Shown here in pieces: positions 1 through 7,816 of a stretch of DNA of 33,082 nt. The translations under genes and the position numbers were made by a program. Below the pieces are notes generated by a model. The model did no database searches and had not been told where the DNA came from. It saw only the letters and a program-made list of their open reading frames with translations. The stretch's first letter is position 1. Each line of letters begins with the position of its first letter. Source of the stretch: an uncultured Porphyromonadaceae bacterium (lineage in GTDB: Bacteria > Bacteroidota > Bacteroidia > Bacteroidales > Muribaculaceae); contig CAMWLC010000027.1 in the NCBI GenBank assembly GCA_947174995.1, positions 1 to 33,082 on the forward strand, written 5' to 3'.

Positions 1-12
1 TTCTTTCTCAGG

Positions 13-1125
13 TTATTCCTGCCGGGAGGGGGCGGTGCCGATTTCGCGGAGGGCGCCGGTGGCGGGGTCGAAGGTGGCGAAGGAGGGATCCTTGCGGTCG
101 GAGAAGAGGAGTGGGTTGAGGCCGAAGAGGGTGCCGAATTGCGCGAAGTCAAGCTCCTTCTCGTAGAGCTTGCGCCCTTCCCATTCCACCGTCACGCGGG
201 CCGTACCCGGTATGGCATACATCACGGCATCCTTGGGCACCCGTTTCTCTTCGCCCTTGGCGTCCACGGGGAGCTTACCCTCGGCTGTGGTCTTCACGGT
301 GACTGTGAGCGGTGAACCGGAATAGTCGTCGGGGCCTACGAATCCTGCGAAATCGCTCATGCGCATCAGGGTGTAGGTGCCGTCGTCGGCCGGGGTCATG
401 GTGTATGAGCGCGTCACTGTCTCCGTGGCCTTCCGTCCGAGAAAGGCCTGAGACATCACTTCCTCCTGATGGGTGAGGGAGTTGAGCATCAGTTCGAGCT
501 GGCGTCCGTCGGTGGGCATGGGGTCGGCGGTGCCGCGCGTGAGGGATATTTTGGCATCCCTCACCTCCATAATGCTCTCCGAGAGGCTCTGGGCCTGCTT
601 GGCGCTCGACTGCGAGGCTATGAAGTCTTCGTCGACGTATTGCAGGTAGTCGGTGCCGTCGCCAAGGGTGGCGGCGAGGTCAACCACCGCTACCGGTCCA
701 CTGTGCTGCGCGGGAAGCGCCGGCGCCTGGGGTTTGCAGTTGATGCCGAGGAGCATACCGTCTTCCGCCGTGGCGATGTATGTCACGGCTCCGGGCTTGA
801 GCTGCATCAGGAACTGTGCATCGGGGTCGGCCACGCCGTAGGGGCGCACGTCGACGGAGGTGACGGTCCAGGTTTCGGAGTCCTGGGTCACCACCTTGTC
901 GGTGCCCATGTATTTTCCCGCATACTGGTAAAAGGGTCCGCGGCGCGCCACATCGTGGCGTGCCGTCACGATGACTTCGAGGGCCGTGACGGGGAGGCTG
1001 TATGCCAGCCCGTATTCGTTATGCTTGTCGGCCGTGAGCACCTTGGTCTGCTGCGCGGCGGAGCCGACGGGGAGCAGGGCTGCCAGGATGGTGAGGACCG
1101 TGGAGGTCAGGAGTGGTGTCTGCAT
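13..1125 (-). CDS. DUF4831 family secreted protein
   Basis: A 370-aa protein of unknown function. The N-terminus is a typical signal peptide (hydrophobic residues about 5-23, small residues SAA before QQTK), so it is exported, probably to the periplasm or outer surface. No Cys lies at the cleavage site, so it is not a lipoprotein. The conserved-looking core is a YSLPVTALEV segment about 20 residues after the signal peptide, followed by beta-rich sequence. This fits my recollection of the Bacteroidota DUF4831 family, whose function is not established. The ATG at 1123-1125 is the natural start because the signal peptide begins there. It lies 32 bp downstream of nothing on its own strand except the NAD(P)H-hydrate enzyme gene, which ends at 1158, so the two may be co-transcribed. 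The family call is from sequence memory only. Confidence 0.8.
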   Translation of the reverse strand: MQTPLLTSTVLTILAALLPVGSAAQQTKVLTADKHNEYGLAYSLPVTALEVIVTARHDVARRGPFYQYAGKYMGTDKVVTQDSETWTVTSVDVRPYGVADPDAQFLMQLKPGAVTYIATAEDGMLLGINCKPQAPALPAQHSGPVAVVDLAATLGDGTDYLQYVDEDFIASQSSAKQAQSLSESIMEVRDAKISLTRGTADPMPTDGRQLELMLNSLTHQEEVMSQAFLGRKATETVTRSYTMTPADDGTYTLMRMSDFAGFVGPDDYSGSPLTVTVKTTAEGKLPVDAKGEEKRVPKDAVMYAIPGTARVTVEWEGRKLYEKELDFAQFGTLFGLNPLLFSDRKDPSFATFDPATGALREIGTAPSRQE

Positions 1126-1157
1126 GATTGCTGGAGGGATGGGAGGTGTGGATGAGA

Positions 1158-2687
1158 TTATCTTTCGCGGCGTATCACGGCGCGGATGGCGCGTCCCACG
1201 CGGTCCGAGATGTCGCCCGCCGTCATGCCGTATTCGCCGAGGTCCTCGGCGGCCATGTCTCCGGCGAGGCCGTGGATATACACACCGATGGTGGCGGCCA
1301 GTTCGGGATGGTATCCCTGGGCCATGAAGGCGGCTATCACACCCGTGAGCACGTCGCCGGCTCCGGCCGTGGCCATGCCGGGGTTTCCGGTGGAGTTGAA
1401 ATACACCTTGCCCGTGGGGCGCACCGTAGCGGTGTAATGCCCTTTGAGGACGATTATGATGTTGTAATATTTTGCCTTGGAGATGGCCTTGCGCAGACGT
1501 TCCTCAGAACTTTTATGCTCGCCGAACAGGCGGTCGAATTCCCCTATGTGCGGGGTTATGACGCTTTTCGGCGGGAGCATCGAGAGGAGCGCGGGGCGCT
1601 TGGCGATGCAGTTGAGGGCATCGGCGTCGAGAATGAGGGGGGTGCGAGCCGTCTTGAGCATCCGCTCCAGGGCGTCGATGGTCTGCTCGTGGGTTCCGAT
1701 GCCGGGGCCGACGGCGATGGCCTGGTGATTGTGGTGGATGGTCATGTCGGTGATGAACCTCTCGTCGCGGTCTGGCTCGAACATGGCCTCGGAGACAGCC
1801 GTCTGCACTATCCCGAGTCCGGCACCGGCAGAGTGCACCGTGGCCAGGCCGGCTCCGGAGCGGAGCGTGGCGCGGGCGCAGAGCACGGCCGCCCCCATCA
1901 TGCCGAGGTTTCCGGCGAAGATGAGCACCGAGCCGTAGTCCCGTTTTCCGGTGAAGGGGTGTCGGGGATTGAGTTTGGGGCGCACGTTGCGCGAATCCAC
2001 GAGAATGTATTCCGTCTGCTTCTGGAGCTCCTTCATCTTGGCCTCGTCCAGGTCGATGTCGAGGAGCTGCCATTCGCCCACCACCTCGGCGTTCTCCTCG
2101 AAGAAGAAGGCCAGCTTGGGGGTCTGGAAGGAGAGGGTGAGCGAGGCGTGGATCATGTCGCGGGTGTTGTGGTTGTCGTTTGACTCCACCGCCAGCCCCG
2201 AGGGCATGTCGATGCTGACCACGAAGGCCCCTGACTCGTTGATGTAGCGTGCCAGGCCCACGAAGCCGCCGCGCAGGGGCTCCTTGAGTCCGGCGCCGAA
2301 GAGGCCGTCGATCACTACATCCTCCGGTCCTAACGGCGGAGGAGTGAAGCCGCGTGTGATCTCGTTGAAATCCACGCCGTCGATCATTATCAGGCGTTTG
2401 CGTTCCTCCTCGCAGTCATGGCTCAGATGTCCCTTGATATTGAAGAGGAAGATCTCCACCTTGCGGTATCCCTGCTCCAGGAGCATACGCGCCACGGCGA
2501 GGGCGTCCCCGCCGTTGTTGCCGGGTCCGGCTATGACGATGATGCGCTTCGAGGGGAGGAAACGCGATATTATCTCGTAGGTCACGGCATTGGCAGCCCG
2601 CTCCATCAGCTCGATGGAGTCGATTTGCTGGGCCTCGCACGTGGCCATGTCTATTTCGTGAATCTGCTGTGAGTTGAAAATCCTCAT
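1158..2687 (-). CDS. nnr: Bifunctional NAD(P)H-hydrate epimerase / ADP-dependent NAD(P)H-hydrate dehydratase
   Basis: A 509-aa two-domain metabolite-repair enzyme. The N-terminal YjeF_N epimerase domain (about residues 1-215) interconverts R and S forms of hydrated NAD(P)H and carries the GPGNNGGDA motif at residues 54-62. The C-terminal ribokinase-like dehydratase domain (about 235-509) removes the hydrate using ADP. It carries KGHYTATV, GNPGMATAGAGDVL near residue 435 and a following GVIAAF helix, the usual nucleotide and substrate site. Length matches the fused bacterial enzyme. An ATG 13 codons upstream is also open, but homologues begin at MRIFNSQQI, so the start is placed at 2687. The gene is 54 bp downstream of the ABC ATPase gene and in the same orientation. 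The protein is cytosolic and constitutive housekeeping is expected. Confidence 0.95.
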   Translation of the reverse strand: MRIFNSQQIHEIDMATCEAQQIDSIELMERAANAVTYEIISRFLPSKRIIVIAGPGNNGGDALAVARMLLEQGYRKVEIFLFNIKGHLSHDCEEERKRLIMIDGVDFNEITRGFTPPPLGPEDVVIDGLFGAGLKEPLRGGFVGLARYINESGAFVVSIDMPSGLAVESNDNHNTRDMIHASLTLSFQTPKLAFFFEENAEVVGEWQLLDIDLDEAKMKELQKQTEYILVDSRNVRPKLNPRHPFTGKRDYGSVLIFAGNLGMMGAAVLCARATLRSGAGLATVHSAGAGLGIVQTAVSEAMFEPDRDERFITDMTIHHNHQAIAVGPGIGTHEQTIDALERMLKTARTPLILDADALNCIAKRPALLSMLPPKSVITPHIGEFDRLFGEHKSSEERLRKAISKAKYYNIIIVLKGHYTATVRPTGKVYFNSTGNPGMATAGAGDVLTGVIAAFMAQGYHPELAATIGVYIHGLAGDMAAEDLGEYGMTAGDISDRVGRAIRAVIRRER

Positions 2688-2741
2688 ATTAAGTGCGAAA
2701 TTACCTATTTTCGGCCATTTTTGCAAATAAATGCGGTCAAA

Positions 2742-3395
2742 TCACTCTATAATTCGTCCGTCGGCCATGCGCACGGTGCGGTCTGCCACGGCTGCCATGG
2801 CGGGGTCGTGGGTCACGATGACGAAGGTCTGTCCGCGCTCCTCCCTCATGCGGCGTATCGCGGCCATCACCTCGTCGCGGTTGGCCGAATCGAGGCTGCC
2901 GGTGGGCTCGTCGGCGAATATCACCCCGGGGCTGTTGATGAGTGCGCGGGCTATGGCGGCACGCTGGCGCTCGCCCCCCGACATCTCGGCCGGGCGGTGG
3001 GTGAGGCGATGCTCCAGACCGAGGTCGCGCAGCAGCGAGGCCGCGCTTCCCATGGCCTTGCGGCGCGACACGCCCGCTATCATGGCCGGGAGTGCCACAT
3101 TCTCGCAGGCCGAGAACTCGCTCAGCAACTGGTGTGACTGAAACACGAAGCCGATGTGGGAATTGCGGAAATCGGAGAGCTTGCGGTCAGGCAGCCCGGT
3201 CACTTCCACGCCGTCGTATGTCACTGTTCCGCTGTCCGGGAGCGAGAGGGTGCCGGCTATCTGGAGCAGGGTGGTCTTTCCGGCCCCCGAGGGCCCGACG
3301 ATGGCCACGATCTCGCCCTTGTCGACGTGCATCGTGACCGAATCAAGCACCCTCAGCGGCCCGAAAGACTTGGAAATGTCGATTAAAGAGAGCAT
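2742..3395 (-). CDS. ABC transporter ATP-binding protein, LolD-like
   Basis: A 217-aa stand-alone ATPase. Visible motifs are Walker A GPSGAGKTT (residues 34-42), Q-loop Q86, the ABC signature MSGGERQR (138-145), Walker B VIFADEPTG (158-166) and the H-loop His196. The short length, the IGFVFQSHQLLSEFSACENV segment and the DEPTGSLDS stretch are those of the MacB/LolD group, which powers lipoprotein release from the inner membrane or related mechanotransmission systems. No permease gene is adjacent. In Bacteroidota, LolD-type ATPases are often encoded apart from LolC/E, so the partner is unknown here. It lies 15 bp downstream of the HMA-like gene and 54 bp upstream of nnr on the same strand. The exact substrate is uncertain; the ABC ATPase call is secure. 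Confidence 0.9.
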   Translation of the reverse strand: MLSLIDISKSFGPLRVLDSVTMHVDKGEIVAIVGPSGAGKTTLLQIAGTLSLPDSGTVTYDGVEVTGLPDRKLSDFRNSHIGFVFQSHQLLSEFSACENVALPAMIAGVSRRKAMGSAASLLRDLGLEHRLTHRPAEMSGGERQRAAIARALINSPGVIFADEPTGSLDSANRDEVMAAIRRMREERGQTFVIVTHDPAMAAVADRTVRMADGRIIE

Positions 3396-3410
3396 ACTCC
3401 GGAGTGGGTG

Positions 3411-3626
3411 TCAGCGCTGAATCCAAGAGCCCTTGAATCCGGTTTCGGCCAGGGCGGCCTCCACCTTGGCTGCGGTTTCGGCATTTTCGGGGATACCGTG
3501 GACTTCGAGCACCTTGTCGGCGTCATTGAGATCCATGCTCCACTGTGCATCGGGATAGATGGAGCGCATTTTGTCGAGAATTGTGGCTGAGCAGTGCTTG
3601 CACTGCGCGTCGGTCTTGAATTTCAT
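3411..3626 (-). CDS. Small heavy-metal-associated (HMA-like) domain protein
   Basis: A 71-aa protein with a CKHC (CxxC) pair at residues 9-12 near the N-terminus, followed by a ferredoxin-like beta-alpha-beta pattern (KVLEVHGIP, then a helix ETAAKVEAALAETGF). That matches the layout of HMA metal-binding or metallochaperone domains, which bind Cu(I) or similar ions through the two cysteines. The usual M-x-C-x-x-C is slightly altered here (DAQCKHC). No P-type ATPase or metal regulator is nearby, so a metal role is not supported by context. It sits between the RsmF-like gene (24 bp upstream of its start) and the LolD-like gene (15 bp downstream), probably in one transcript. Confidence 0.75.
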   Translation of the reverse strand: MKFKTDAQCKHCSATILDKMRSIYPDAQWSMDLNDADKVLEVHGIPENAETAAKVEAALAETGFKGSWIQR

Positions 3627-3650
3627 CTTTTTGTGGGAGTTTTGTGAGAA

Positions 3651-5078
3651 TTATGGGAGTTGTCGGAGCTTTATTCGCCAGGGGGCGGGCCAGAGGTTGT
3701 TGGCGCGGTTGCCGAGGTTTTTGACCCAGCCCAGGGGGATGCCGTTGTGCTTTACGAGCACCATCCCTCGGGGTGTGCCGGGAGGGAGGGTCAGGCTTTC
3801 CCGCCGCAGATATTGCAATGCCGTCTCGCGGTCCAGCTCCACCTCCTCGAATTTCCCCGGCGCCAATGCCGTGGAGAGGGCCAGCGGGGGAGCCGGTATA
3901 AGATCCTTCCCCTTGAGCGTGGCCGTCTCTATTCCGGCCGAGAGGAGGCGCACCTGTGGCGGAAGGGCGCCGACAATGGCTTTAAGTCCCTGCGGGAGCG
4001 CACTGACGCTACCCTCGGCATATTCCCAGTCATATTCCTCGCCACGCACGAGCCATTCGCGGCAGGGTGAGATGTCGGGAACCTTCACGTCCTCTTTCTT
4101 GCGCCTCTTGGCCGGTATCGCCGGAGCGCGGTGGAAAACCGCGGCCTCCTGCCCGTCCGTATCTCCCGGCTTGCGGAAAACGGCCACATAGAGGCCCTCG
4201 CTGCGGCTCACGCCCGGGATGAAGCGCATCCCGTGGCCCGGTGTGCCGTCCGGGAGCGTCAGGCCGGGCGTTATGCCGAAGGCCTGCATCTCCCCGGGGG
4301 TGAGGAGCGTCACCGGGAGGAGACCGTGGTCATCGATGAGCCGGCGGGCCATCTCCTCGTTCTCGCGGGTGTTGAGGGTGCAGGTGCTGTATAGCAGCCA
4401 GCCTCCGGGGCGCAGGGCCGGGAGCGCTCCGTCGAGTATCTCGCCCTGAAGCCGGGCGCATGACTCGACAAGGCCGGGGGTCCACTGCGTGCGGGCCACC
4501 TCCTCCTTGCGCATCATCCCCTCGCCGCTGCAGGGAGCGTCGACGGCCAGGATGTCAAACATCCCCTCCATCGCGCCGAATTCCCGTGCATCGCCGCAGG
4601 TCACGGCCACTCCGGGATAGCCATACTTCACCAGATTCTCGCGGAGCACCGCCGCACGCTGGGGCGACTGCTCGTTGGCCACCACCAGGCTCCCGTCGGG
4701 GAGGGCGTTGAGCATGGCCGTGGTCTTGCCCCCTGGGGCCGCGCAGATGTCGAGCACCCTCGGCGGGGAGCCGGCACAGATGCGTGAGACAAGCAGCTGA
4801 TGTATCATCGACGCCGCCTCCTGCACGTAGAAGGCTCCGCCGTGCATCTCGGGCATGAGGGTGAAGAGTGGGCGGCTGTCAAGGTAGCGCCCCTGCTCCG
4901 CGCACCACGCCACGGGCGACTCGCTTCCGAAGGGGGGTGCGTCGCAAGGCTTGCGGCTGTTGAGCCTCACCGACACAGGCGGCGTGGCATCGAGGGCCGT
5001 GAGCAGAACCGGGACCGTAGGAGCGGGGAGGGTCTTTTCTATCTCGGCTATGAAATCCGGGGGCAGGGGAGCGGTCAT
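3651..5078 (-). CDS. RsmF/NOP2/Sun-family RNA (cytosine-5) methyltransferase
   Basis: A 475-aa SAM-dependent rRNA m5C methyltransferase. It shows the SAM-binding motif DICAAPGGKTT near residue 114, the motif IV DAPCSGEGMMRK with its Cys near residue 185, and the motif VI YSTCTLN with the catalytic Cys near residue 230. The PCSGEGM form is that of the RsmF/YebU group, which modifies 16S rRNA. The C-terminal 190 residues (PUA/RNA-binding-like region, ending HNGIPLGWVKNLGNRANNLWPAPWRI in pieces) match the extended RsmF architecture rather than RsmB. An in-frame ATG 18 codons upstream exists, but MTAPLPPDFI is the usual N-terminus and lies after a promoter-like element. It is the first gene of the minus-strand group 1158-5078. 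Confidence 0.92.
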   Translation of the reverse strand: MTAPLPPDFIAEIEKTLPAPTVPVLLTALDATPPVSVRLNSRKPCDAPPFGSESPVAWCAEQGRYLDSRPLFTLMPEMHGGAFYVQEAASMIHQLLVSRICAGSPPRVLDICAAPGGKTTAMLNALPDGSLVVANEQSPQRAAVLRENLVKYGYPGVAVTCGDAREFGAMEGMFDILAVDAPCSGEGMMRKEEVARTQWTPGLVESCARLQGEILDGALPALRPGGWLLYSTCTLNTRENEEMARRLIDDHGLLPVTLLTPGEMQAFGITPGLTLPDGTPGHGMRFIPGVSRSEGLYVAVFRKPGDTDGQEAAVFHRAPAIPAKRRKKEDVKVPDISPCREWLVRGEEYDWEYAEGSVSALPQGLKAIVGALPPQVRLLSAGIETATLKGKDLIPAPPLALSTALAPGKFEEVELDRETALQYLRRESLTLPPGTPRGMVLVKHNGIPLGWVKNLGNRANNLWPAPWRIKLRQLP

Positions 5079-5120
5079 GTCAATGCTGCGGATGATTGGA
5101 ATATGGGGGATATTTTGGCA

Positions 5121-5128
5121 CAAAATTA
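5121..5128 (-). promoter_or_regulatory. Putative -7 element for the RsmF-like gene
   Basis: On the minus strand the sequence reads TAATTTTG, an exact match to the Bacteroidota -7 consensus TAnnTTTG, 43 bp upstream of the chosen start at 5078. No good TTTG -33 box is seen at the usual 19-21 bp spacing, so the call is tentative. Confidence 0.4.
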
Positions 5129-5194
5129 GCAAAAATATCGCTAATCACCATGAAAAACGGTATATTTTGCAATTATCATGTATCTTTTTGCGTT

Positions 5195-5224
5195 AAGTAA
5201 GTGTTCAAATTTGAACGCTTACTT
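5195..5224. promoter_or_regulatory. 30-bp inverted repeat, probable repressor operator
   Basis: The half-sites AAGTAAGTGTTCAAA (5195-5209) and TTTGAACGCTTACTT (5210-5224) are reverse complements with one mismatch and no spacer. The central 14 bp GTTCAAATTTGAAC is perfect. The palindrome ends 24 bp before the ATG of the RsmI-like gene. Such long zero-spacer palindromes are typical of TetR/AcrR-type operators, but no regulator gene is in the window. It could also fold as an mRNA hairpin just ahead of the start codon. The intergenic region 5079-5248 holds nothing else apart from the minus-strand -7 element. Confidence 0.6.
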
Positions 5225-5248
5225 ATCAAAGAGACAATCAGTTTTCCT

Positions 5249-6001
5249 ATGGCACTTGACCCGGCACTCTATCTTCTTCCCGTGGGCATAAGTGATGCTC
5301 CGGTGGATACAGTCATTCCCCCCCGCAATCTTGAAGTGGCCTCGCAGATACGCCATTTCATAGTGGAGAACGTGCGCACCGCCCGCCGCTGGCTGAGGCG
5401 GTGTGACCCGGCCTATCCCATAGAGGAGTGCGAGTTTTACGAGCTCAACCGCCACACGCGTCCCGAGGATGTCTCGGGATTCCTTGCGCCGCTCAGGCGA
5501 GGGGTGCCTGTCGGGGTGATGAGCGAGGCCGGGTGTCCGGCCGTGGCCGACCCGGGAGCCGATGTCGTGGCCATAGCGCAGCGGGAGGGAATGAAGGTGG
5601 TGCCTCTGGTGGGGCCCTCCAGCATACTGATGTCGCTCATGGGCTCCGGATTCAACGGCCAGGGATTCGCCTTCCACGGCTATCTCCCCGTGGAGCCGTC
5701 GCTCAAGGCCTCCGCCCTCAGGGAGCTGGAGAATGAATCCTCGCGTCGCGACATGACGCAGATTTTCATCGAGACCCCCTACCGCAACGACAAGACCGTG
5801 GCCCTGATGGCCTCCACGCTCCGCCCCGACACCATGATGTGCGTGGCCTGCGACATCACCGACCCCCTGCGCCAGGAGATAGTGTCCCTCCCCGCCTCGA
5901 AGTGGAGAGGACGCGCCGGGAGCTTCGACAAGCGTCCGGCCATCTTCCTCATCTACCGCCGCCCCATGCGGCCCGTAAAGACATCAGACCGAAAGAAATG
6001 A
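5249..6001 (+). CDS. RsmI-like tetrapyrrole-methylase-fold SAM methyltransferase
   Basis: A 250-aa protein of the TP_methylase fold that includes RsmI (16S rRNA C1402 2'-O-methyltransferase). It begins LYLLPVGISD in place of the RsmI LYLVATPIGN. It has VGVMSEAGCPAVADPG (about residues 88-103), corresponding to the RsmI SDAGTPxISDPG loop, and VVPLVGPSSILMSLMGSGFNG, corresponding to the VxxxPGPSA.. segment. The C-terminus ends near KRPAIFLIYR, shorter than E. coli RsmI (about 286 aa). Many Bacteroidota carry this shorter paralogue beside a canonical RsmI, so the rRNA target is uncertain. The start is set at MALDPALY (5249). An upstream in-frame ATG at 5201 lies inside the 30-bp palindrome and is unlikely. 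The stop overlaps the next gene's ATG (ATGA, 5998-6001). Confidence 0.88.
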   Translation: MALDPALYLLPVGISDAPVDTVIPPRNLEVASQIRHFIVENVRTARRWLRRCDPAYPIEECEFYELNRHTRPEDVSGFLAPLRRGVPVGVMSEAGCPAVADPGADVVAIAQREGMKVVPLVGPSSILMSLMGSGFNGQGFAFHGYLPVEPSLKASALRELENESSRRDMTQIFIETPYRNDKTVALMASTLRPDTMMCVACDITDPLRQEIVSLPASKWRGRAGSFDKRPAIFLIYRRPMRPVKTSDRKK

Positions 6002-6972
6002 GACGAAAGATAAGTTTTGAAGACCATCCGATGCTGCCATTCGAGGAATGGAGCGCCGATGCTGCCGTACCCCCTCCACCCCGCAAGGGGGGAGAGGTGC
6101 CCGAGCGTGCGGCTGAAGACAGGCTCCTCTACTACATATCCTTCGGCTCCGGTTCGAGCGGCAACAGCTGCTACGTGGGCACCCGCTCGGGGGGCGTCAT
6201 CATAGATGCCGGCATACGCACCGACATCGTGGAGCAGACCCTCGCCTCCTACGGCATCTCGATGAAGACCGTCAAGGGGGTGCTCCTCACCCACGACCAC
6301 GGCGACCACGTCCGCTACTCCTACAACCTGCTGCGCACCCACCGCCATCTCAAGCTCTTCTGCACCAACCGCGTGCTCAACGGCCTGCTGCGCCGCCATT
6401 CCATCTCGCGCCGCATCAAGGAATACCATGTGCCGATTTTCAAGGAGATTCCCTTCAAGATGATTGACCTGGAGATAACGGCCTTCGAGGTGCCGCATGA
6501 CGGCACGGACAACATGGGATTCTCCATTGACTTCGACGGACGCCGCTTCGTCCTGGCCACAGACCTCGGAGCCGTCAGCGACCGTGCGCGTCACTACATC
6601 AGCGGAGCGAATTACCTCGTGATGGAGTCAAACTACGACGCAGTCATGCTGCGCGACGGCCGTTATCCCGAATATCTGAAGGCTCGCATCGTCACCGAGC
6701 GTGGCCACATGGACAACCGGGACACCGCCCGGTTTCTCGCCGAAGTGGTGCATCCCGGCCTGAGCCACATATTCCTTTGCCATCTCTCAAGGGACAACAA
6801 CACACCCTCCAAGGCGCTTAAAGCCACCCGCGACGCTCTTGAAGCCCGGGGTCTGCGCGTAGGCACGGGCATGGAGACAATTGACGACCACAAGGCCGAC
6901 GTGCAACTGATGGCCCTCCCCCGTTTCGACCCCACCCGGCTGTTTATCTTCAGGCCGGGGAGGAGTGATTAG
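5998..6972 (+). CDS. MBL-fold metallo-hydrolase (YycJ/WalJ-like)
   Basis: A 324-aa metallo-beta-lactamase-fold hydrolase. The metal site motif THDHGDH is at residues 98-104. Further ligands are expected in VPHDGTDNMGF (about residues 165-175) and FVLATDLGAVSD, and a late His in IFLCHLSRDNN. The N-terminal YISFGSGSSGNSCYVG followed by VIIDAGI is characteristic of the YycJ/WalJ branch, implicated in Gram-positives in DNA or cell-wall homeostasis; its role in Bacteroidota is not settled. About 40 N-terminal residues (MRRKISFEDHP onwards, with a proline-rich stretch) precede the fold. An alternative start is the ATG at 6031. The ATGA overlap with the RsmI-like gene implies translational coupling and favours 5998. 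Confidence 0.9.
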   Translation: MRRKISFEDHPMLPFEEWSADAAVPPPPRKGGEVPERAAEDRLLYYISFGSGSSGNSCYVGTRSGGVIIDAGIRTDIVEQTLASYGISMKTVKGVLLTHDHGDHVRYSYNLLRTHRHLKLFCTNRVLNGLLRRHSISRRIKEYHVPIFKEIPFKMIDLEITAFEVPHDGTDNMGFSIDFDGRRFVLATDLGAVSDRARHYISGANYLVMESNYDAVMLRDGRYPEYLKARIVTERGHMDNRDTARFLAEVVHPGLSHIFLCHLSRDNNTPSKALKATRDALEARGLRVGTGMETIDDHKADVQLMALPRFDPTRLFIFRPGRSD

Positions 6973-7015
6973 TTGTACAGTTCGCAGGGTTTAGTACACA
7001 GTTCTTGGTCGGGGA

Positions 7016-7600
7016 TCAGTCTGACTCGATGATGATGTTGACGAGGGGACCTTCGAGGCCGTTGGCCGCCTCTCCGGAGCGGGTCTCGAAGCGGAGCGTG
7101 CCCCCGCCCAGATCGTATACGGTCATTCTCCAGGCGTTTTCCTCATCAAGGTCATAATCGGTGAGAATGTCGGCCTCGCTGAGATCGAGGCTCTCCATCA
7201 CGTATGTGCGCAGGTCGTCGGGGAGCAGGTCCCCGAGATAGAGGTTGCGTATTCGTGCGCGTCGGTCATCTGTCACCTCCACCTCCCATGCCCCGGGCGA
7301 ACCGGTCATGTCGGTGTACAGCGGGGCCCCCTGGCCGTCGGTCAGCACGCCCTCGTAATTGTATTCGGCGGAATCAAGCGGTTCTCCCACCCTTAGCGCG
7401 TCTGCCAGGGAGCGGAGGGTCATGGCAATGTCGTTGTTGGCGTGATACACCTCTTCGGCACTGTGTGTCTGCTGCGTGGCGGCTTCATCCCTCTCCTTGA
7501 AGGAGCATCCCCCCATCATCGCGGCGGTGGCGATGACGGCCGCACCGGTTCTGAAGGTGTGACGCGCGGGGGAGGGTATATGTCCGGTTAGCTGAGTCAT
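7016..7600 (-). CDS. Putative lipoprotein of unknown function
   Basis: A 194-aa protein with a lipoprotein signal: positively charged N-terminus, hydrophobic TGAAVIATAAMMGG and Cys32 in MGGC. The residues after the Cys (SFKERDE) are charged, which in Bacteroidota can act as a surface-export signal, so the mature protein may face outward. The rest is acidic and soluble (YHANNDIAMTLRSLADALRVGEP, then a beta-rich C-terminal half). I recognise no domain. It is convergent with the MBL gene (43 bp gap) and is preceded by its own promoter and a roughly 100-nt structured leader, so it appears to be monocistronic and possibly controlled through the RNA. Confidence 0.75.
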   Translation of the reverse strand: MTQLTGHIPSPARHTFRTGAAVIATAAMMGGCSFKERDEAATQQTHSAEEVYHANNDIAMTLRSLADALRVGEPLDSAEYNYEGVLTDGQGAPLYTDMTGSPGAWEVEVTDDRRARIRNLYLGDLLPDDLRTYVMESLDLSEADILTDYDLDEENAWRMTVYDLGGGTLRFETRSGEAANGLEGPLVNIIIESD

Positions 7601-7618
7601 AGATCTGTTCCAGTTTAG

Positions 7619-7698
7619 GACCCCATCTCACAAAATTTCAAAGCCGGTGGGGTCTGAGTCCGTGGCATATCCTGGGGAGGATATGCACTCCTGGCTTT
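7619..7698 (-). ncRNA. Structured 5' leader of the lipoprotein gene (riboswitch-like)
   Basis: Between the promoter (7707-7737) and the ATG at 7600 the minus-strand RNA can form two hairpins. One has arms 7679-7686 and 7665-7672 (GCAUAUCC/GGAUAUGC, 8 bp, 6-nt loop). The other has arms 7648-7654 and 7619-7625 (GACCCCA/UGGGGUC, 7 bp). In addition, AAAGCC at 7693-7698 near the RNA 5' end can pair with GGCUUU (7640-7645) in the loop of the second hairpin, giving a possible pseudoknot. I do not recognise a known riboswitch class. Structures were found by eye only. Confidence 0.45.
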
Positions 7699-7706
7699 TC
7701 CGGGTG

Positions 7707-7737
7707 CAAAGTTAATTCATTATTTCCTAATTACAAA
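7707..7737 (-). promoter_or_regulatory. Bacteroidota promoter of the lipoprotein gene
   Basis: On the minus strand, TTTG (7734-7737) is followed after 19 bp by TAACTTTG (7707-7714). Both match the Bacteroidota -33 TTTG and -7 TAnnTTTG boxes at the canonical spacing. Transcription should start near 7700, giving a leader of about 100 nt. Confidence 0.75.
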
Positions 7738-7777
7738 AAAGATGGCTGCCGCATGAGTCTGCGGCAGCCATCTTTTT
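7735..7777 (-). terminator. Rho-independent terminator of the peptide transporter gene
   Basis: A perfect 12-bp stem GATGGCTGCCGC (7741-7752) / GCGGCAGCCATC (7761-7772) with an 8-nt loop. A-tract and T-tract flank it on either side, so it works on the minus strand (TTTTTT at 7740-7735). It lies 40 bp after the transporter stop codon. Confidence 0.9.
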
Positions 7778-7816
7778 ATATTTTCAGGGAGAGCCGGATA
7801 GGGTTCTCCGTGGAAA

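Noticed and set aside
1128-2183. Long plus-strand open frame opposite nnr (and similar antisense frames, e.g. 16102-17649, 22256-23461, 25365-26225)
   Set aside because: Each lies fully opposite a well-recognised gene. The translations are low-complexity, Gly/His/Val/Arg-rich sequence typical of the complement of GC-rich genes, with no domain and no start context.
5201-5248. Upstream ATG at 5201 for the RsmI-like gene
   Set aside because: It lies inside the 30-bp palindrome, adds 16 residues with no counterpart in the family, and MALDPALYLLPVG is the expected N-terminus.
6973-7015. Terminator between the converging MBL and lipoprotein genes
   Set aside because: No stem with a T-tract could be found in the 43-bp gap.
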